DNA from: Niabella agricola | Lineage (GTDB): Bacteria > Bacteroidota > Bacteroidia > Chitinophagales > Chitinophagaceae | Length of the DNA stretch: 64,000 bases | NCBI RefSeq assembly: GCF_021538615.1 | Contig: NZ_JAJHIZ010000003.1 | Coordinates: 4,588,001-4,652,000 of the forward strand | Direction of reading: 5' to 3' | In this document: positions 35,360 through 45,922 of the stretch, one piece after another | How the letters are laid out: each line of letters starts with the position of its first letter | Position numbering within the stretch: the first letter of the stretch is position 1 | Notes under the pieces: model-generated | Seen by the model: only the letters and a program-made list of their open reading frames with translations | What the model was told of the DNA's origin: nothing | Database searches by the model: none | Made by a program: the position numbers and the translations under genes

Positions 35360-38300
35360 TTCCCCTGTTTTGTCGGTTATTGCTGAAGTTGCCGGTTCCG
35401 CGTCGCTGATCCCGTTTCCTGAAACTCCGGAACACTTCCCTGAACTTATTGTAATCCACAACAATGATAAAGCCCACGCCGGTTTCAATGATCTGCCCTT
35501 CAATGATGCCCTCAGTCTGGTTGCGGCGATAGGCCCTCAGGCGATAACGCCCGTCCCGTGAAAGCAGGTACTCGATGTTTACATTGCTGGCCAGCTGGGC
35601 CGCGCTCTGGTTGGTATTGGCACCTTCCAATGCAAAATTATTTCCTACAGTAACACTAAGACGGTCGTTCAACAGCCGTTTGGTAAAGGCCACATTCAGA
35701 TCGGTCTTGGTCTTTTCCTGCCCTGTAGAATAATCTTCCTGGGAGGTAAGATCAAAATTAATGTCTACGCCTTTGATAAGGTCGGACGCAAGGTTGTTGA
35801 GTTGTTCGGTAAGCAGCTTGCTTACGCTCTGCCGTGCCAGTGCGCTCGCAGAGGTACCGCCGGCGAGGCTTTCAAACGGGTTGTCGGAGATGAAGCGGTT
35901 GAGGGCCAGGAGCGCAAATACCTGTTTGTTCAGTTCGCTTTCATTGGCATTGATCTGTTGCAACCGGGTATACACAATGCCGTTAAAGGCGTTGCGCTCA
36001 CTTTCACGCATATCGATCTGGAAACTGATGCGGGGTTTTAATAATTCGCCGTTCATTTTAAGGTATACATAAAAGGGAAGCTTTTGCCGGTACATGGTGC
36101 GGTTGGTATTACTCTCCGACTCAATCTGCGCCGCTACCAGGTCGATGGGCGAAGTGTTCACTTCGTAAATAGCCGTGATGTCTGCGTTGGCTTCCGTGGG
36201 GGCGCCGGTCCACTGTATAGAACTTCCCTGCTGGATTTTAAATTCCCGTTTGGCCAGTCCGCCGATGGTCAGATTGTATCCTCCTTCGGTGATCTCGTAC
36301 CGGCCGGTTAAAGTGGTGCGGCCGCTGGGATCCATTTGGAGACTGAGATCGGCTTCTCCTTTAACGCGCAATGCATCCCCATTCTGCGGATCTACCACAA
36401 TCGTGATCTCAGCTTCTTTGTCGATGGTTACATCTCCTGCAATATCCAGGCCGGTAATCGGCGAGCGGGTCAAACTATCTACATTGACCGGCTGCCTGCC
36501 GTTGAACGGGGGCGCATCCTTGTCGATAAATTCCACGATGCCTTCCTGGCTGGCCACCAGGGGATCTTCATTGGGTACTACAAAATTAAATTTGGTTCCT
36601 TTATTAATGCGCGTCTGCATGTTTACCTTGGGTTTGTTCAGGTCGCCGGTGATCCGTGCGTTTAAGGTGACGAGCACTGTACCGTAGAAGAGCTCATTGT
36701 CGGCCGCGGTGGAGTTCATTACCTTGAAGTTGTTGGCGCGAAGCGTAAGGTTGAAGCCGGGGTTGGAAAAGTTGGGCAACGTAATCATGCCATCCAGGGT
36801 TAGTGGCTGGTTAGCAGAATCCCGTATGGTGAAGTTACTAAAGGAAACGCCGGACGCTACAAAACGTACGGTTTCATTTTTGAGCTGGTAATACCCGTTG
36901 AGTTGTGCAATATTGAACCCCGCGTCTTTAAAGGCAAGGGCACCCAGGATAGCCGGTTTGTTTACAGGCCCTTTTGCAGTAAGTTTTCCGGTAAGGATTC
37001 CCTTGCCGTTCCTTATCTGGCCGCCACTGATACTTTCAATGTGCCTCAGATCGATCTTGTTAACAGCAATATCCAAATCCAGCGAACCTGTGGGCGCGGT
37101 ATAGTAGAAACCGGTTACGGCCAGATCGTGCAGACCGGATAAGCGGATATCGGCCTGGTAGGCGTTAGCTGTATTGTTGTTTATTTTTATGGCGGCATCA
37201 CCCAGTGCATCTTTCTGGTACCGGAGTTGGTTAATGGTAAGATCTGCCTCAAACTTCGGACTGGTGGCAATATCGGTGACATCGACCACGCCATTGAGTT
37301 TTCCGCCTACCATTGCGGTATCCTGATCTGCATACCGGGTAAGGGTTTCCAGCATAAAGTTGGTGAACTTCACATTTACGGGCGCGTTGGGCTGGGTCGA
37401 CCGGCTGTTGATTGCCAGTGATTGCCCGTTATTGCTGATCTCAAAGTTGCGCACATAAACGCCGGCCTTGCCATACTGGATCAGGTTGTCGGGAGCTACC
37501 TTCCAGGGATCGTAATTCAACAGGAGCTTTTGCGGGTCCAATGTGAACTGGTAGGTTTCATTCATGGATTTAAAGTGACCGGCAATCCGGTACTTGTCTT
37601 TATTACTATGGTCTCTTAAAAATACATTTACATCCAGCAGGTTATTAAGCGCGGCTCCGCTTACTTCCGCATTGTATAAATTAACAGAAGGGCTTTGGAT
37701 CTCTTTTATGTTCAGTGCGTAATCCAGTCTTGCCGAGTCGGTATTGCCAGCCTTCAGTACGATATTCTTTATATCAAAACTATCATATACCACACGCGGG
37801 AAAAAGGCATTCAGCCGGAGAATGTCGCTTGCCGTATTAATGGTCCCGCTGATGGTGGCCGGATCAAGCGTGGTTAGCGCCGGTACAAACTTTTGGATCA
37901 GTTTTGGGTCGGTGATGGCGATCTGAAACTGCATTTGCTGCGGTGTTATCTTTTTTGCAGGCGCAAAGGCGTAATACTTATTGATCTGGTTAATAAAGGC
38001 CTGCCCTATCTGGGTGAGCTGGTATTTACCATTGAATTGCGCGGTAATAAAGTCCGATTGCAGGGATAGCGCGTTGTGTTCTTTGGTAGAAACTGCATGG
38101 AGCGTTAATGTGTCGATATTATAAACCGATTCATTAAAACCAATCTGAACACTTTTAAGGATCGCAGTACCATTCAGGTAATCCGGGTCTACTGAGCTGA
38201 AGTCTATATCTGCCAGGCCGGCCAGCTTTAACGGATCGGAATAGAAATGGAGTTTTTGAAGATCGATATATTTCAGGTCGGCCGTTCCTTTGATTGCCGG

Positions 38301-40376
38301 TGTTTTTTTATTAAGATCTATTCTAGTATCCAGGGTGAAATGCGCATTGCTGTCGTTGCTGATGGCATTAAGGGTTGCAATATTTCCGGCATAGCTGCCT
38401 TCCAGCTTGATGTCCTTATAATCATATTTGTTATAACGGGCATGATAGATGGTGCCGTTTAGTTTGGCGCGCATTTTCTTGGGATCCAGGCTTTGTCCGC
38501 TGATATTGGCCAGGAGCGATACAGTTCCCAGCTGATCCTCTTGTTTTAATAGACGACCCAGGTTAAAGTTGTTCAGCTGCACCTTGGCCCGATAGGTTTC
38601 CCTGTTTTTGGGGCCGCCCATGGCTGCCTGCAGGTTGGCACCACCCATATCGGTTTTTAATTGCAGTGCTGTAGTGAAATTGGTCAGGCCTCCGTTGAAT
38701 GTTCCGTTTGCCGAAAGATAGCTGGGCAGTGCGATGCTTTGGGGTATCGAGCTGGGTGGTATCAGGGCAAACAGGTCGCTCCTGGAGGTTTGCAGCTTGC
38801 GCAGGTTGAGGTTAAAGATGGCTTTGTTCATATCCGGCAATCCCCGGATCCCGCCGGCAATATCAATACTGGTGCTGGTTAACCCCTGTATTTGCAGCTT
38901 TTCAATATCAAGATCGTTCAGATAGCCTGTAAAGGCCGCCGCAAGACGGATCTGCCGGCTCCGGTAACTGGCAGGCACTGATGGCATCAGGTAGTAAAGG
39001 TCCTGCATGCCTATAATGGTATTGCGGAACTGTACCTCCATTTTGACCTTCTCCGGGTGTTTGCTCAGATCCTCCTGTGCCGTATAAGTCAGCAGGCTGT
39101 TGTTGTCGATCTGGGTATATGGTGTTTTTAAGATAAACCCGTCTACCTTCAACTGCTGGTCATCGTATACAACAACACCTTTCAGATCATTGAGGACGAA
39201 ACCGCTGGTGTCCTTCAGCTTTCCGCCCAGTAAGGCGGCCCTGATGCCGCTGCTGTCGATTGCAACCTTGTTACCGGTAAGGCCCAGTTCTTTTATATTA
39301 AGGTGATTAAAATCCAGGTGTCCGGGTGTAGACTTCTCTGACAGGTTATCATATTTTACCTGGTTGTTGGCCAGGATCACTTTGTTCAGCAGTAAACGGA
39401 AAGGAGAACCGGATGTGCTGTCGGCAGCAGTTTGAATAGCTTTTTCATTGGATGGGGTTGGGCGATAAGCAAAATTGACCACCGAGTTTTGCAACAATAC
39501 GTCCGAAGAACGATAGCCTCCATTTGTAAGGTCGAGTGCCAGGTCTTCCAGGTGAAACGTATGCAGGTTGGCCATGGCACGGGTATCGGACAGGCCGTCG
39601 TTGTAATGAAGCAATACATTGTCCAGCGCCAACTTGCCGAATTCGATCAGCGGTAGCCGGCCTTTTTTCGCCGCTGTTTGATCAATACTGGAATCGGCCT
39701 GCTGTTGCAATACAGTAAGTGGTTTGTTCTGGAAATAATATAACCGGGTATTTTTGAGCGCTAATTTACTAAGCGCATAATGCATTTGATCCAGGTCGAA
39801 TGTTTTTACCCGGGCATCCAGGTTGGCCAGTATAATGCCCGCATCATTTCCAACCACATCATCTTTGAAACGGATGCGGATATCATTGAAGGTTATTTTG
39901 TTAAGACGGAATTTTAAGGTGGAGGTTGAGTCTTTTTTTTCGTCCTCTGCAGGTTTCTTTTCGTTGGAGATAAGGGAGTCTACCAGGAACTGATAGTTGA
40001 AAACAGTATCCGGATGGAGGCGATAGATGTTGGCGCGCACCGTATCGAGCTCAATATTGTTGACTTCCACACGATTGGAGAGCAGGGCCAGCATATCCAG
40101 ATCCACGCCCAGCTTTTCAGCATAAAGCAGGGTGTCCTTTTTTTTATCGGCTACATACAGTTTGTTCAGTTCAAGATCTTTTGGAAACCCGATGCGGATG
40201 CGCTCAAGGCGGATCTCTGTATCCGTCTTCTTCTTGAGATAGGCAATCACCTTGTTCTTGATAAGATTCTGGACAAAGGGCAGGTTCAGCGACAGGATGA
40301 GCAGGATGATCAGCACAAGAATGCTTGCAAGTATTTTTACAACGATCTTTAAGCCTTTTTTTACTGCTTTATTCAA
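35352..40376 (-). CDS. tamB: Translocation/assembly module TamB-like protein
   Basis: 1674 residues. An N-terminal membrane anchor (ILASILVLIILLILSLNLPF) precedes a very long beta-rich repeat region of AsmA/TamB type. The C-terminal TamB domain (DUF490) includes INPNLRYQKD-like strands, GLAKREFKIQQGSSIQWTGA and PISFQIDMRESERNAFNG. Such proteins span the periplasm as a lipid-carrying groove or work with TamA. The start codon appears to be TTG at 40376 (TTG AAT AAA); no in-frame ATG lies nearby. It overlaps tamA, a typical coupled pair. Confidence 0.92.
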   Translation of the reverse strand: MNKAVKKGLKIVVKILASILVLIILLILSLNLPFVQNLIKNKVIAYLKKKTDTEIRLERIRIGFPKDLELNKLYVADKKKDTLLYAEKLGVDLDMLALLSNRVEVNNIELDTVRANIYRLHPDTVFNYQFLVDSLISNEKKPAEDEKKDSTSTLKFRLNKITFNDIRIRFKDDVVGNDAGIILANLDARVKTFDLDQMHYALSKLALKNTRLYYFQNKPLTVLQQQADSSIDQTAAKKGRLPLIEFGKLALDNVLLHYNDGLSDTRAMANLHTFHLEDLALDLTNGGYRSSDVLLQNSVVNFAYRPTPSNEKAIQTAADSTSGSPFRLLLNKVILANNQVKYDNLSEKSTPGHLDFNHLNIKELGLTGNKVAIDSSGIRAALLGGKLKDTSGFVLNDLKGVVVYDDQQLKVDGFILKTPYTQIDNNSLLTYTAQEDLSKHPEKVKMEVQFRNTIIGMQDLYYLMPSVPASYRSRQIRLAAAFTGYLNDLDIEKLQIQGLTSTSIDIAGGIRGLPDMNKAIFNLNLRKLQTSRSDLFALIPPSSIPQSIALPSYLSANGTFNGGLTNFTTALQLKTDMGGANLQAAMGGPKNRETYRAKVQLNNFNLGRLLKQEDQLGTVSLLANISGQSLDPKKMRAKLNGTIYHARYNKYDYKDIKLEGSYAGNIATLNAISNDSNAHFTLDTRIDLNKKTPAIKGTADLKYIDLQKLHFYSDPLKLAGLADIDFSSVDPDYLNGTAILKSVQIGFNESVYNIDTLTLHAVSTKEHNALSLQSDFITAQFNGKYQLTQIGQAFINQINKYYAFAPAKKITPQQMQFQIAITDPKLIQKFVPALTTLDPATISGTINTASDILRLNAFFPRVVYDSFDIKNIVLKAGNTDSARLDYALNIKEIQSPSVNLYNAEVSGAALNNLLDVNVFLRDHSNKDKYRIAGHFKSMNETYQFTLDPQKLLLNYDPWKVAPDNLIQYGKAGVYVRNFEISNNGQSLAINSRSTQPNAPVNVKFTNFMLETLTRYADQDTAMVGGKLNGVVDVTDIATSPKFEADLTINQLRYQKDALGDAAIKINNNTANAYQADIRLSGLHDLAVTGFYYTAPTGSLDLDIAVNKIDLRHIESISGGQIRNGKGILTGKLTAKGPVNKPAILGALAFKDAGFNIAQLNGYYQLKNETVRFVASGVSFSNFTIRDSANQPLTLDGMITLPNFSNPGFNLTLRANNFKVMNSTAADNELFYGTVLVTLNARITGDLNKPKVNMQTRINKGTKFNFVVPNEDPLVASQEGIVEFIDKDAPPFNGRQPVNVDSLTRSPITGLDIAGDVTIDKEAEITIVVDPQNGDALRVKGEADLSLQMDPSGRTTLTGRYEITEGGYNLTIGGLAKREFKIQQGSSIQWTGAPTEANADITAIYEVNTSPIDLVAAQIESESNTNRTMYRQKLPFYVYLKMNGELLKPRISFQIDMRESERNAFNGIVYTRLQQINANESELNKQVFALLALNRFISDNPFESLAGGTSASALARQSVSKLLTEQLNNLASDLIKGVDINFDLTSQEDYSTGQEKTKTDLNVAFTKRLLNDRLSVTVGNNFALEGANTNQSAAQLASNVNIEYLLSRDGRYRLRAYRRNQTEGIIEGQIIETGVGFIIVVDYNKFREVFRSFRKRDQRRGTGNFSNNRQNRGNE

Positions 40377-40651
40377 GTGCGCAATGGGTTAATAGGGTAA
40401 ATGAAATGATTCTGCTCTGTTTCTGCAAACCTAACAGATTTCTTAGTTTTTGCCTGCTTTTTAAATGGAATTCTCCAAATATTAAACCAAAATCCCCCGA
40501 TCCATACATTCCTGAGGTGAACGCCTAAAAAGTGCGCCGGAATCAGCGGTTTGGCCTGAAATTCGTAGTGTTATCGTAACGGATAATAACTGGTATATCG
40601 GTTTGCCGGTCCCTCTTTACCAGCTATACGGAACCTCTAAAAAATAACAAT
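40377..40651. other. Intergenic region upstream of tamB and the small lipoprotein
   Basis: About 275 bases between divergent genes. No gene, RNA or clear promoter box recognised. Confidence 0.4.
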
Positions 40652-40804
40652 ATGAAAAATCTTCAGTTTTATGCGCTTGCCGGTATGTTATTGCTTCAAA
40701 GCTGCAGTGCGGTGGAGGCCGTTTTTAAAGCAGGTATGTGGTGGGCTTTTTTCCTGGTAGGAATAGCGCTGTTGGGTGTATTCCTGTTATTGCGACGGAA
40801 GTAG
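40652..40804 (+). CDS. Very small lipoprotein with one TM helix
   Basis: 50 residues, too short for most gene callers. The N-terminus has a lipobox-like LLLQSC (C17), then AVEAVFKAGMWWAFFLVGIA and a hydrophobic helix ending LLRRK. The pattern (SC..V...FKAG, one helix, basic end) matches a group of tiny Bacteroidota lipoproteins that is often mislabelled as phosphatidate cytidylyltransferase. No enzymatic role is plausible at this size. The start lies 11 bases after CTAAAAAATAAC, with no clear ribosome binding site. Confidence 0.65.
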   Translation: MKNLQFYALAGMLLLQSCSAVEAVFKAGMWWAFFLVGIALLGVFLLLRRK

Positions 40805-41023
40805 ATAGCTGTTGTGAAGGGAGGATGGCAGCAATTTTATTATTGGTGTGTATCATAGCATTCCTTTTTTGCCAAAAACCATGCGGAAACAGGCTGAGGG
40901 GAATCAGCGTAACAACCTGAACAATCAGCAGGAAAGACCGTTGCCGGTTATTTAGCCGGTAATCTGTAAAAGTGTTTGCTCGTGTGATCAAAAGGACAAA
41001 GCTGCAGCACTGTAAAAGTTACG

Positions 41024-41031
41024 TATCTTAG
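41024..41031 (+). promoter_or_regulatory. Possible -7 box TATCTTAG for the fucosidase gene
   Basis: One mismatch to TAnnTTTG, 21 bases before the ATG at 41053. Confidence 0.35.
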
Positions 41032-41052
41032 CCGCAATCAGTTTACATACAT

Positions 41053-42849
41053 ATGAAATTAAAGATCGGATTTCTTTTGGGGATGGTAGTGGCCGCTATT
41101 GCCGTTCACGCTCAACCAGAGCCCGCTGCTGCAAAAACTAAATGGTTTACGGATGCCCGTTTCGGGATGTTTATTCACTGGGGACTGTATAGTGCCGCAG
41201 AGGGCACGTGGAAGGGGGAGCGCCTCCGGTACGGGAATAATTATGCGGAATGGATCCGTTACCGCAACCGTATTTCCAAAGAAGAATATGGAACGCTGGC
41301 AAAGCGCTTCGACTGGAAGCGGATCAACCCCGAAGAATGGGTATTGCTGGCCAAAAAGGCCGGCATGAAATATATCACCATTACCTCTAAACATCACGAC
41401 GGCGTAGCGCTTTGGAATAGCAAGGTGAGCGACTATAATCTTACCAAGTTGAGCGGTACCAACCGGGATGTGATCAAAGAGCTGGCGGCCGCCTGTAAGA
41501 AACATGGTATCAAACTGGGTTTTTATTATTCCCACTGGGTAGATTGGGATCATCCTTACGGGTGGGATCATAATAAGGAACTGACCGGTATAAAGGACGA
41601 AGATTATGACCGGTACTGGCAGGAGAAAGTAATTCCACAATTGAGGGAATTATTGACCAATTATGGCGACATTTCTATGTTCTGGTTTGATATGTGGCTG
41701 AATTATAAGCAGACGGTGGTGAAGAAAGAGCAACTGGACCAGGTAGTGCGGCTGATAAGGGAATTGCAGCCCAATTGCCTGATCAATTCCCGGATTGGCC
41801 TGCCCGCTGATGATCCTGGTGTAGATTTTGAATCGAAGGGAGATAACGAGTTCGGGTCGGCATATACAGCCCATCCCTGGGAAACCTCCGGCACCATTGC
41901 GCATTCCTGGGGATATTATGGCCAGGAAAATGAATGGAAATCGACCAGCCAGTTATTGCAATCATTAATTGGTAATGTAAGTCTCAATGGCGACTTTACG
42001 CTGAACGTAGGACCACGGGCAGACGGATCGATCCCTTATGAAGGCGTGCGCCGCCTGGAGGATATGGGTAAATGGCTGGCAAAAAACGGGGAAGCTATTT
42101 ATGGATGTACAGGCCTGGGACTGCGTGCCGATCAGCATGACTGGGGAAGGATCACTACAAAAAAAATAAAGAACAAACAACTGGTTTACCTGCATGTATA
42201 CAACTGGCCACTGGATAAAGTGCTGCGTCTTTCAGGGATCCTGTCCAAACCCGAAAAGGCAGAACTCATTACTGCTTCTGGTAAAAAGCCCCTGCGGTTT
42301 ACTCAAAATGGACCGTTAACACATATACAGTTGCCGGAACAGGCGGCTGATCCGTTTGTATCGGTGGTGGCATTGCAGTACCCGGCACCGGTAACGCTGG
42401 ACGGTGAAATGGTGCCGGAATCGACCTTTGGTGGTTTTGCGCTTACGGCTTCCAATGTGTGGGAGCGTTCTTCAAACTTCAAGCTGATGCGTTACGACGG
42501 CCTCCGTCCCACACACCTCGTACTAGATAAAGAAGGAACACTTACCTGGGAAGTATATATACCCGAGGCAGGGAATTATCGGGTTGGTCTTTCCTATCAT
42601 AATCATTCAAAAAATGCAACGGATGTTATGATCCGGGTGACGGATCAGCACCTGGAACAACAATTAAAGCCGTCTGGTACCATTGTAGCAGAGCCGCATT
42701 CCAGCTATACCGATGAATTTGCAGATACTTCCCTGGGGCAATTGCATTTTCCGAAGGCCGGGTTTTACCAGCTGTCGTTTAAGGCCGCACCGGGAGCCGC
42801 GGGCCTCCTGTATTTTAATGGGATCTGGATCGATAAGCCTGTACAGTAA
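41053..42849 (+). CDS. Alpha-L-fucosidase, glycoside hydrolase family 29
   Basis: 598 residues with a signal peptide (GMVVAAIAVHAQ). The GH29 catalytic barrel shows FGMFIHWGLYS, the substrate-binding SKHHDGVALW and the nucleophile Asp in MFWFDMW (D213). A beta-sandwich region follows, and the last 130 residues look like a carbohydrate-binding or fucosidase C-terminal domain (LTWEVYIPEAGNYRVGLSY). It releases L-fucose from glycans in the periplasm. No SusC/SusD, permease or fucose-catabolism gene is next to it, so this is not a full PUL. Confidence 0.93.
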   Translation: MKLKIGFLLGMVVAAIAVHAQPEPAAAKTKWFTDARFGMFIHWGLYSAAEGTWKGERLRYGNNYAEWIRYRNRISKEEYGTLAKRFDWKRINPEEWVLLAKKAGMKYITITSKHHDGVALWNSKVSDYNLTKLSGTNRDVIKELAAACKKHGIKLGFYYSHWVDWDHPYGWDHNKELTGIKDEDYDRYWQEKVIPQLRELLTNYGDISMFWFDMWLNYKQTVVKKEQLDQVVRLIRELQPNCLINSRIGLPADDPGVDFESKGDNEFGSAYTAHPWETSGTIAHSWGYYGQENEWKSTSQLLQSLIGNVSLNGDFTLNVGPRADGSIPYEGVRRLEDMGKWLAKNGEAIYGCTGLGLRADQHDWGRITTKKIKNKQLVYLHVYNWPLDKVLRLSGILSKPEKAELITASGKKPLRFTQNGPLTHIQLPEQAADPFVSVVALQYPAPVTLDGEMVPESTFGGFALTASNVWERSSNFKLMRYDGLRPTHLVLDKEGTLTWEVYIPEAGNYRVGLSYHNHSKNATDVMIRVTDQHLEQQLKPSGTIVAEPHSSYTDEFADTSLGQLHFPKAGFYQLSFKAAPGAAGLLYFNGIWIDKPVQ

Positions 42850-42854
42850 AGCGG

Positions 42855-43970
42855 CTATTGTGTTTTCCGGTAATTCCAGATGGCCAGGGCATTGAGCCCT
42901 ATGGCAAAGAGGAGCTCGATCATAAAGACAGGCAATACATCTTTAAAGCCACTTCCTTTCAGGATGATCATGCGGACGGCTTTCATAAAATGCGTGATGG
43001 GCAGGCTGGCAGCGATAGACCGTGCCCAAACCGGCATACTGTCTACAGACGTAAACAGGCCACTCATTAAAACAAAGATCATGATGAAAAAGAATGCGAT
43101 GAACATGGCTTGTAATTGGCTATTGCTGATGGTGGATATGAGCAGGCCAAATCCCAGGAGGGCTACCAGGTAAACAGCTGCCAGCAGGTACAGAACAAAA
43201 AGATTACCCAACGGGATGATCCCGTAAAAAAGCCGCGCCACCAGCAATCCAATCGTCAACACGATCATCCCCACCACCCAGAAGGGAATCATTTTTCCTA
43301 ATATAAACTGCCATTTTTTTATGGGAGTTACATTAATCTGTTCAATCGTGCCGATTTCTTTTTCCCGTACAATATTCAGGGCAGAAAGAAATCCCCCAAC
43401 CAGGGTTAGCAGCAGTACTAAAATACCCGGAACGATATACCAGGTGAATTTTTCATAAGGATTGAACCAGGCGGAGGATGCCATATCGATCGTTGCCGGG
43501 GCAGTAGCCGGTTGGCCATTGCTCATAACACGGATCTCCTGGTTGAAATCGTGGATGACGGCGAGCAGGTAAGCCGAACCGATCCCGGATTTGGTTCCGT
43601 TAATGGCATCAACGGTAATATTTAACGGCTGACGGCCTTCCCTGATCAGATTACGCTCAAATGATGCCGGTATTTCGAGAATGACATCGGCCTTGCCGTT
43701 CTCCAGTGTAATCAGTGCCTGCTGATAGGCCGGGGCCGTTGCCACGATCTTAAAATAACCGGATGCGCCTATTTTGGAAATGAGTTTTTGTGTATAAGTG
43801 CTGTGATCTTTATCAACGATGGTGAGATTTATATTTTTTACATCCAGGTTCATGGCAAGTGGTAAGATTCCCAGCTGAATGAGCGGAAGCATAAACATCA
43901 TCGCCAGGATGGTCCGGTCGCGGAACATTTGACGGAATTCTTTCTGTAATATGAAGCGAAGCCTTTTCAT
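42855..43970 (-). CDS. ABC-2 type efflux permease (YbhR/YbhS-like), second
   Basis: 371 residues. An N-terminal membrane helix (TILAMMFMLPLIQLGILPLA) is followed by a large extracytoplasmic domain (about residues 30-180) and five more C-terminal helices. The cytosolic segment NIVREKEIGTIEQINVTPIK is the ABC-2 membrane signature. The start overlaps the stop of the preceding permease gene as ATGA. It is the last gene of the efflux operon and converges head-on with the fucosidase gene at a 5-base gap. Confidence 0.93.
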   Translation of the reverse strand: MKRLRFILQKEFRQMFRDRTILAMMFMLPLIQLGILPLAMNLDVKNINLTIVDKDHSTYTQKLISKIGASGYFKIVATAPAYQQALITLENGKADVILEIPASFERNLIREGRQPLNITVDAINGTKSGIGSAYLLAVIHDFNQEIRVMSNGQPATAPATIDMASSAWFNPYEKFTWYIVPGILVLLLTLVGGFLSALNIVREKEIGTIEQINVTPIKKWQFILGKMIPFWVVGMIVLTIGLLVARLFYGIIPLGNLFVLYLLAAVYLVALLGFGLLISTISNSQLQAMFIAFFFIMIFVLMSGLFTSVDSMPVWARSIAASLPITHFMKAVRMIILKGSGFKDVLPVFMIELLFAIGLNALAIWNYRKTQ

Positions 43971-45073
43971 GCCAATCTGATCTTAAACCGGTTTACAGTA
44001 ATGATGAGCAACAGGATTGTCATGATGCAGAGTACACCCATTTCTTTCCATACATAGGTAATTCCCAGACCCTTTAGCATGACCGATTTTACCGCGGCAT
44101 AATACCATTTGGCCGGCACCAGGTTTGAGATCCATTGAAACGGCAGCGGCATATTTTCCAGGGGAAAAATGAACCCGGTAAAGATGATGGTTGGTAGCAT
44201 CAGGCCCATCATGGAAATAAGCAGGGCTACCTGCTGGGAATTGGTGGTATTGGAGATCAACAATCCGAAGGACAGGCTGGTAGCGATGAACAGCAGGGTA
44301 ATCACAAATAACAATACAAGACTCCCGGCGATAGGGACATTTAAAACATAAACCGCCAGCAGGAGGATAAATGCGAAATTAACGAGCGAGAGGATCAGGA
44401 AAGGAATGGCCTTGGCTACCAATACCATCATTGGTTTGAATGGAGATACCAGCAAAATTTCCATGGTGCCGGTTTCTTTCTCCCGAACCACAGCTACGGA
44501 GGTGAGTGCCGTACAAACGATCATCAATATGAGCGCCAGTACCCCCGGCACATAGTTAATGGAGCCATTCCCTTCCTCGTTGTATAGCATCCGGAATCCG
44601 GGCGTAATGCTGAGAGGGATGGAGGTGATGGATTGTTCTTCGCGTTGAAAGTCTTGTACAATAGCGCCGATATATTGCTGCACGGTTTTTGAAGTATTGG
44701 GCTCGCTGCCGTCTGTAAGCACCTGGAGTGTGGCACGTCCTGCCTTGATAAAATCGCTGCTGAAACCAGGAGGGACGATCAGCGCCGCTTTGATATGTCC
44801 CTTCCTGAATGCGCTTTCGATTTCAGTGGGTGATAATGGTTGCTCCTGTACGTTGAAGAATGCAGAGGACCGGAGTTTGTAGGTAAGGCGCTGCCCAAGC
44901 ACGTCATTGGAAACATTGGTAACAACGAGGTCTACATTTTTTACTTCACTGGTTAGTGCATAACCAAACAACAGGATCTGTACCAGTGGGAGCCCAAACA
45001 GAATAAGGAGCGTCCGCCGGTCCCGGAAGACATGATAGAATTCTTTGCGGATAAAAACGAATAACTGTTTCAT
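43967..45073 (-). CDS. ABC-2 type efflux permease (YbhR/YbhS-like), first
   Basis: 368 residues with the same architecture as its neighbour: one N-terminal helix, a large extracytoplasmic domain, and five C-terminal helices. The ABC-2 signature is VVREKETGTMEILLVSPFKP. The two permeases presumably form a heterodimer. Start at 45073 is 57 bases after the ATPase gene. Confidence 0.93.
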   Translation of the reverse strand: MKQLFVFIRKEFYHVFRDRRTLLILFGLPLVQILLFGYALTSEVKNVDLVVTNVSNDVLGQRLTYKLRSSAFFNVQEQPLSPTEIESAFRKGHIKAALIVPPGFSSDFIKAGRATLQVLTDGSEPNTSKTVQQYIGAIVQDFQREEQSITSIPLSITPGFRMLYNEEGNGSINYVPGVLALILMIVCTALTSVAVVREKETGTMEILLVSPFKPMMVLVAKAIPFLILSLVNFAFILLLAVYVLNVPIAGSLVLLFVITLLFIATSLSFGLLISNTTNSQQVALLISMMGLMLPTIIFTGFIFPLENMPLPFQWISNLVPAKWYYAAVKSVMLKGLGITYVWKEMGVLCIMTILLLIITVNRFKIRLA

Positions 45074-45130
45074 CTTTTAACGGATTATCGATCATTGGTA
45101 TGCCAGTAACCGGTAACGGATCCGAATATC

Positions 45131-45922
45131 TTAAGTATCACTACGCCGGGCGGTTCTGGCCAGTCTGTAAAATACTTCATCCATATGGTCGCAGCCAAAC
45201 TGCTGCTTCAGGTTGGCCGGTGTATCCAGCGCTTCTATTTTACCGTCAACCATAATGGTTACCCTGTCGCAGTATTCTGATTCGTCCATATAATGTGTGG
45301 TTACAAAAATGGTGACACCCTTTTCGGCTGCTTCGTAGATCATATCCCAGAACTGCCGGCGGGTTACCGGATCTACTCCGCCGGTAGGCTCGTCCAGAAA
45401 AACGATTCGGGGCTGATGAAACAGCGCTACAGCAAATGCCAGTTTTTGTTTCCAGCCCAGGGGAAGAGCGCCTACCAGTTTGTTTGCCTCATTTTCGAGG
45501 CCCAGTGACCGGACCAGTGCGTGGCTCCGCTGCCTGATCACTTTTTCTGCAACGCCATAAACACCACCAAAGAATCTTATATTTTCCAGAGGAGTAAGGT
45601 CATCGTACAGGGAAAATTTCTGGCTCATGTACCCGATATGCTGTTTAATCTTTTCCTGTTGCCGGTATACATCAAATCCTGCTACAGTAGCATGACCGGA
45701 GCTTGGATACGAGAGTCCGCATAGCATGCGCATGGCGGTGGTTTTTCCCGCACCATTTGCACCCAGAAATCCAAAGATTTCGCCGGACTTCACGCTGAAA
45801 CTGATCCGGTCCACTGCTGTGAAATCGCCGAATTTTTTGGAAAGTTCCTGGCATTCAATAGCGATTCCGGCGACCGGTGCTTGCGGCTGATGGTTAATTT
45901 CCGGGTCCATATGATAATGCAT
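45131..45922 (-). CDS. ABC transporter ATPase with LPLGWKQ signature
   Basis: 263 residues from the ATG at 45922 (45910 is an alternative). Walker A is GANGAGKTT and Walker B is IVFLDEPTGGVDP. The ABC signature normally reading LSGGQ is LPLGWKQ. I recall the same change in the second half of E. coli YbhF. It overlaps the end of the first ATPase gene. Together the two genes correspond to a YbhF split in two. Confidence 0.9.
   Translation of the reverse strand: MHYHMDPEINHQPQAPVAGIAIECQELSKKFGDFTAVDRISFSVKSGEIFGFLGANGAGKTTAMRMLCGLSYPSSGHATVAGFDVYRQQEKIKQHIGYMSQKFSLYDDLTPLENIRFFGGVYGVAEKVIRQRSHALVRSLGLENEANKLVGALPLGWKQKLAFAVALFHQPRIVFLDEPTGGVDPVTRRQFWDMIYEAAEKGVTIFVTTHYMDESEYCDRVTIMVDGKIEALDTPANLKQQFGCDHMDEVFYRLARTARRSDT

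Noticed and set aside
40725..40991. 88-codon minus-strand frame
   Set aside because: It is antisense to the small lipoprotein gene at 40652-40804, which has a clear lipobox and TM helix.
41053..42849. Polysaccharide utilization locus around the fucosidase
   Set aside because: No SusC/SusD, sugar transporter, sulfatase or second glycosidase lies nearby; the neighbours are an efflux operon and tamB.
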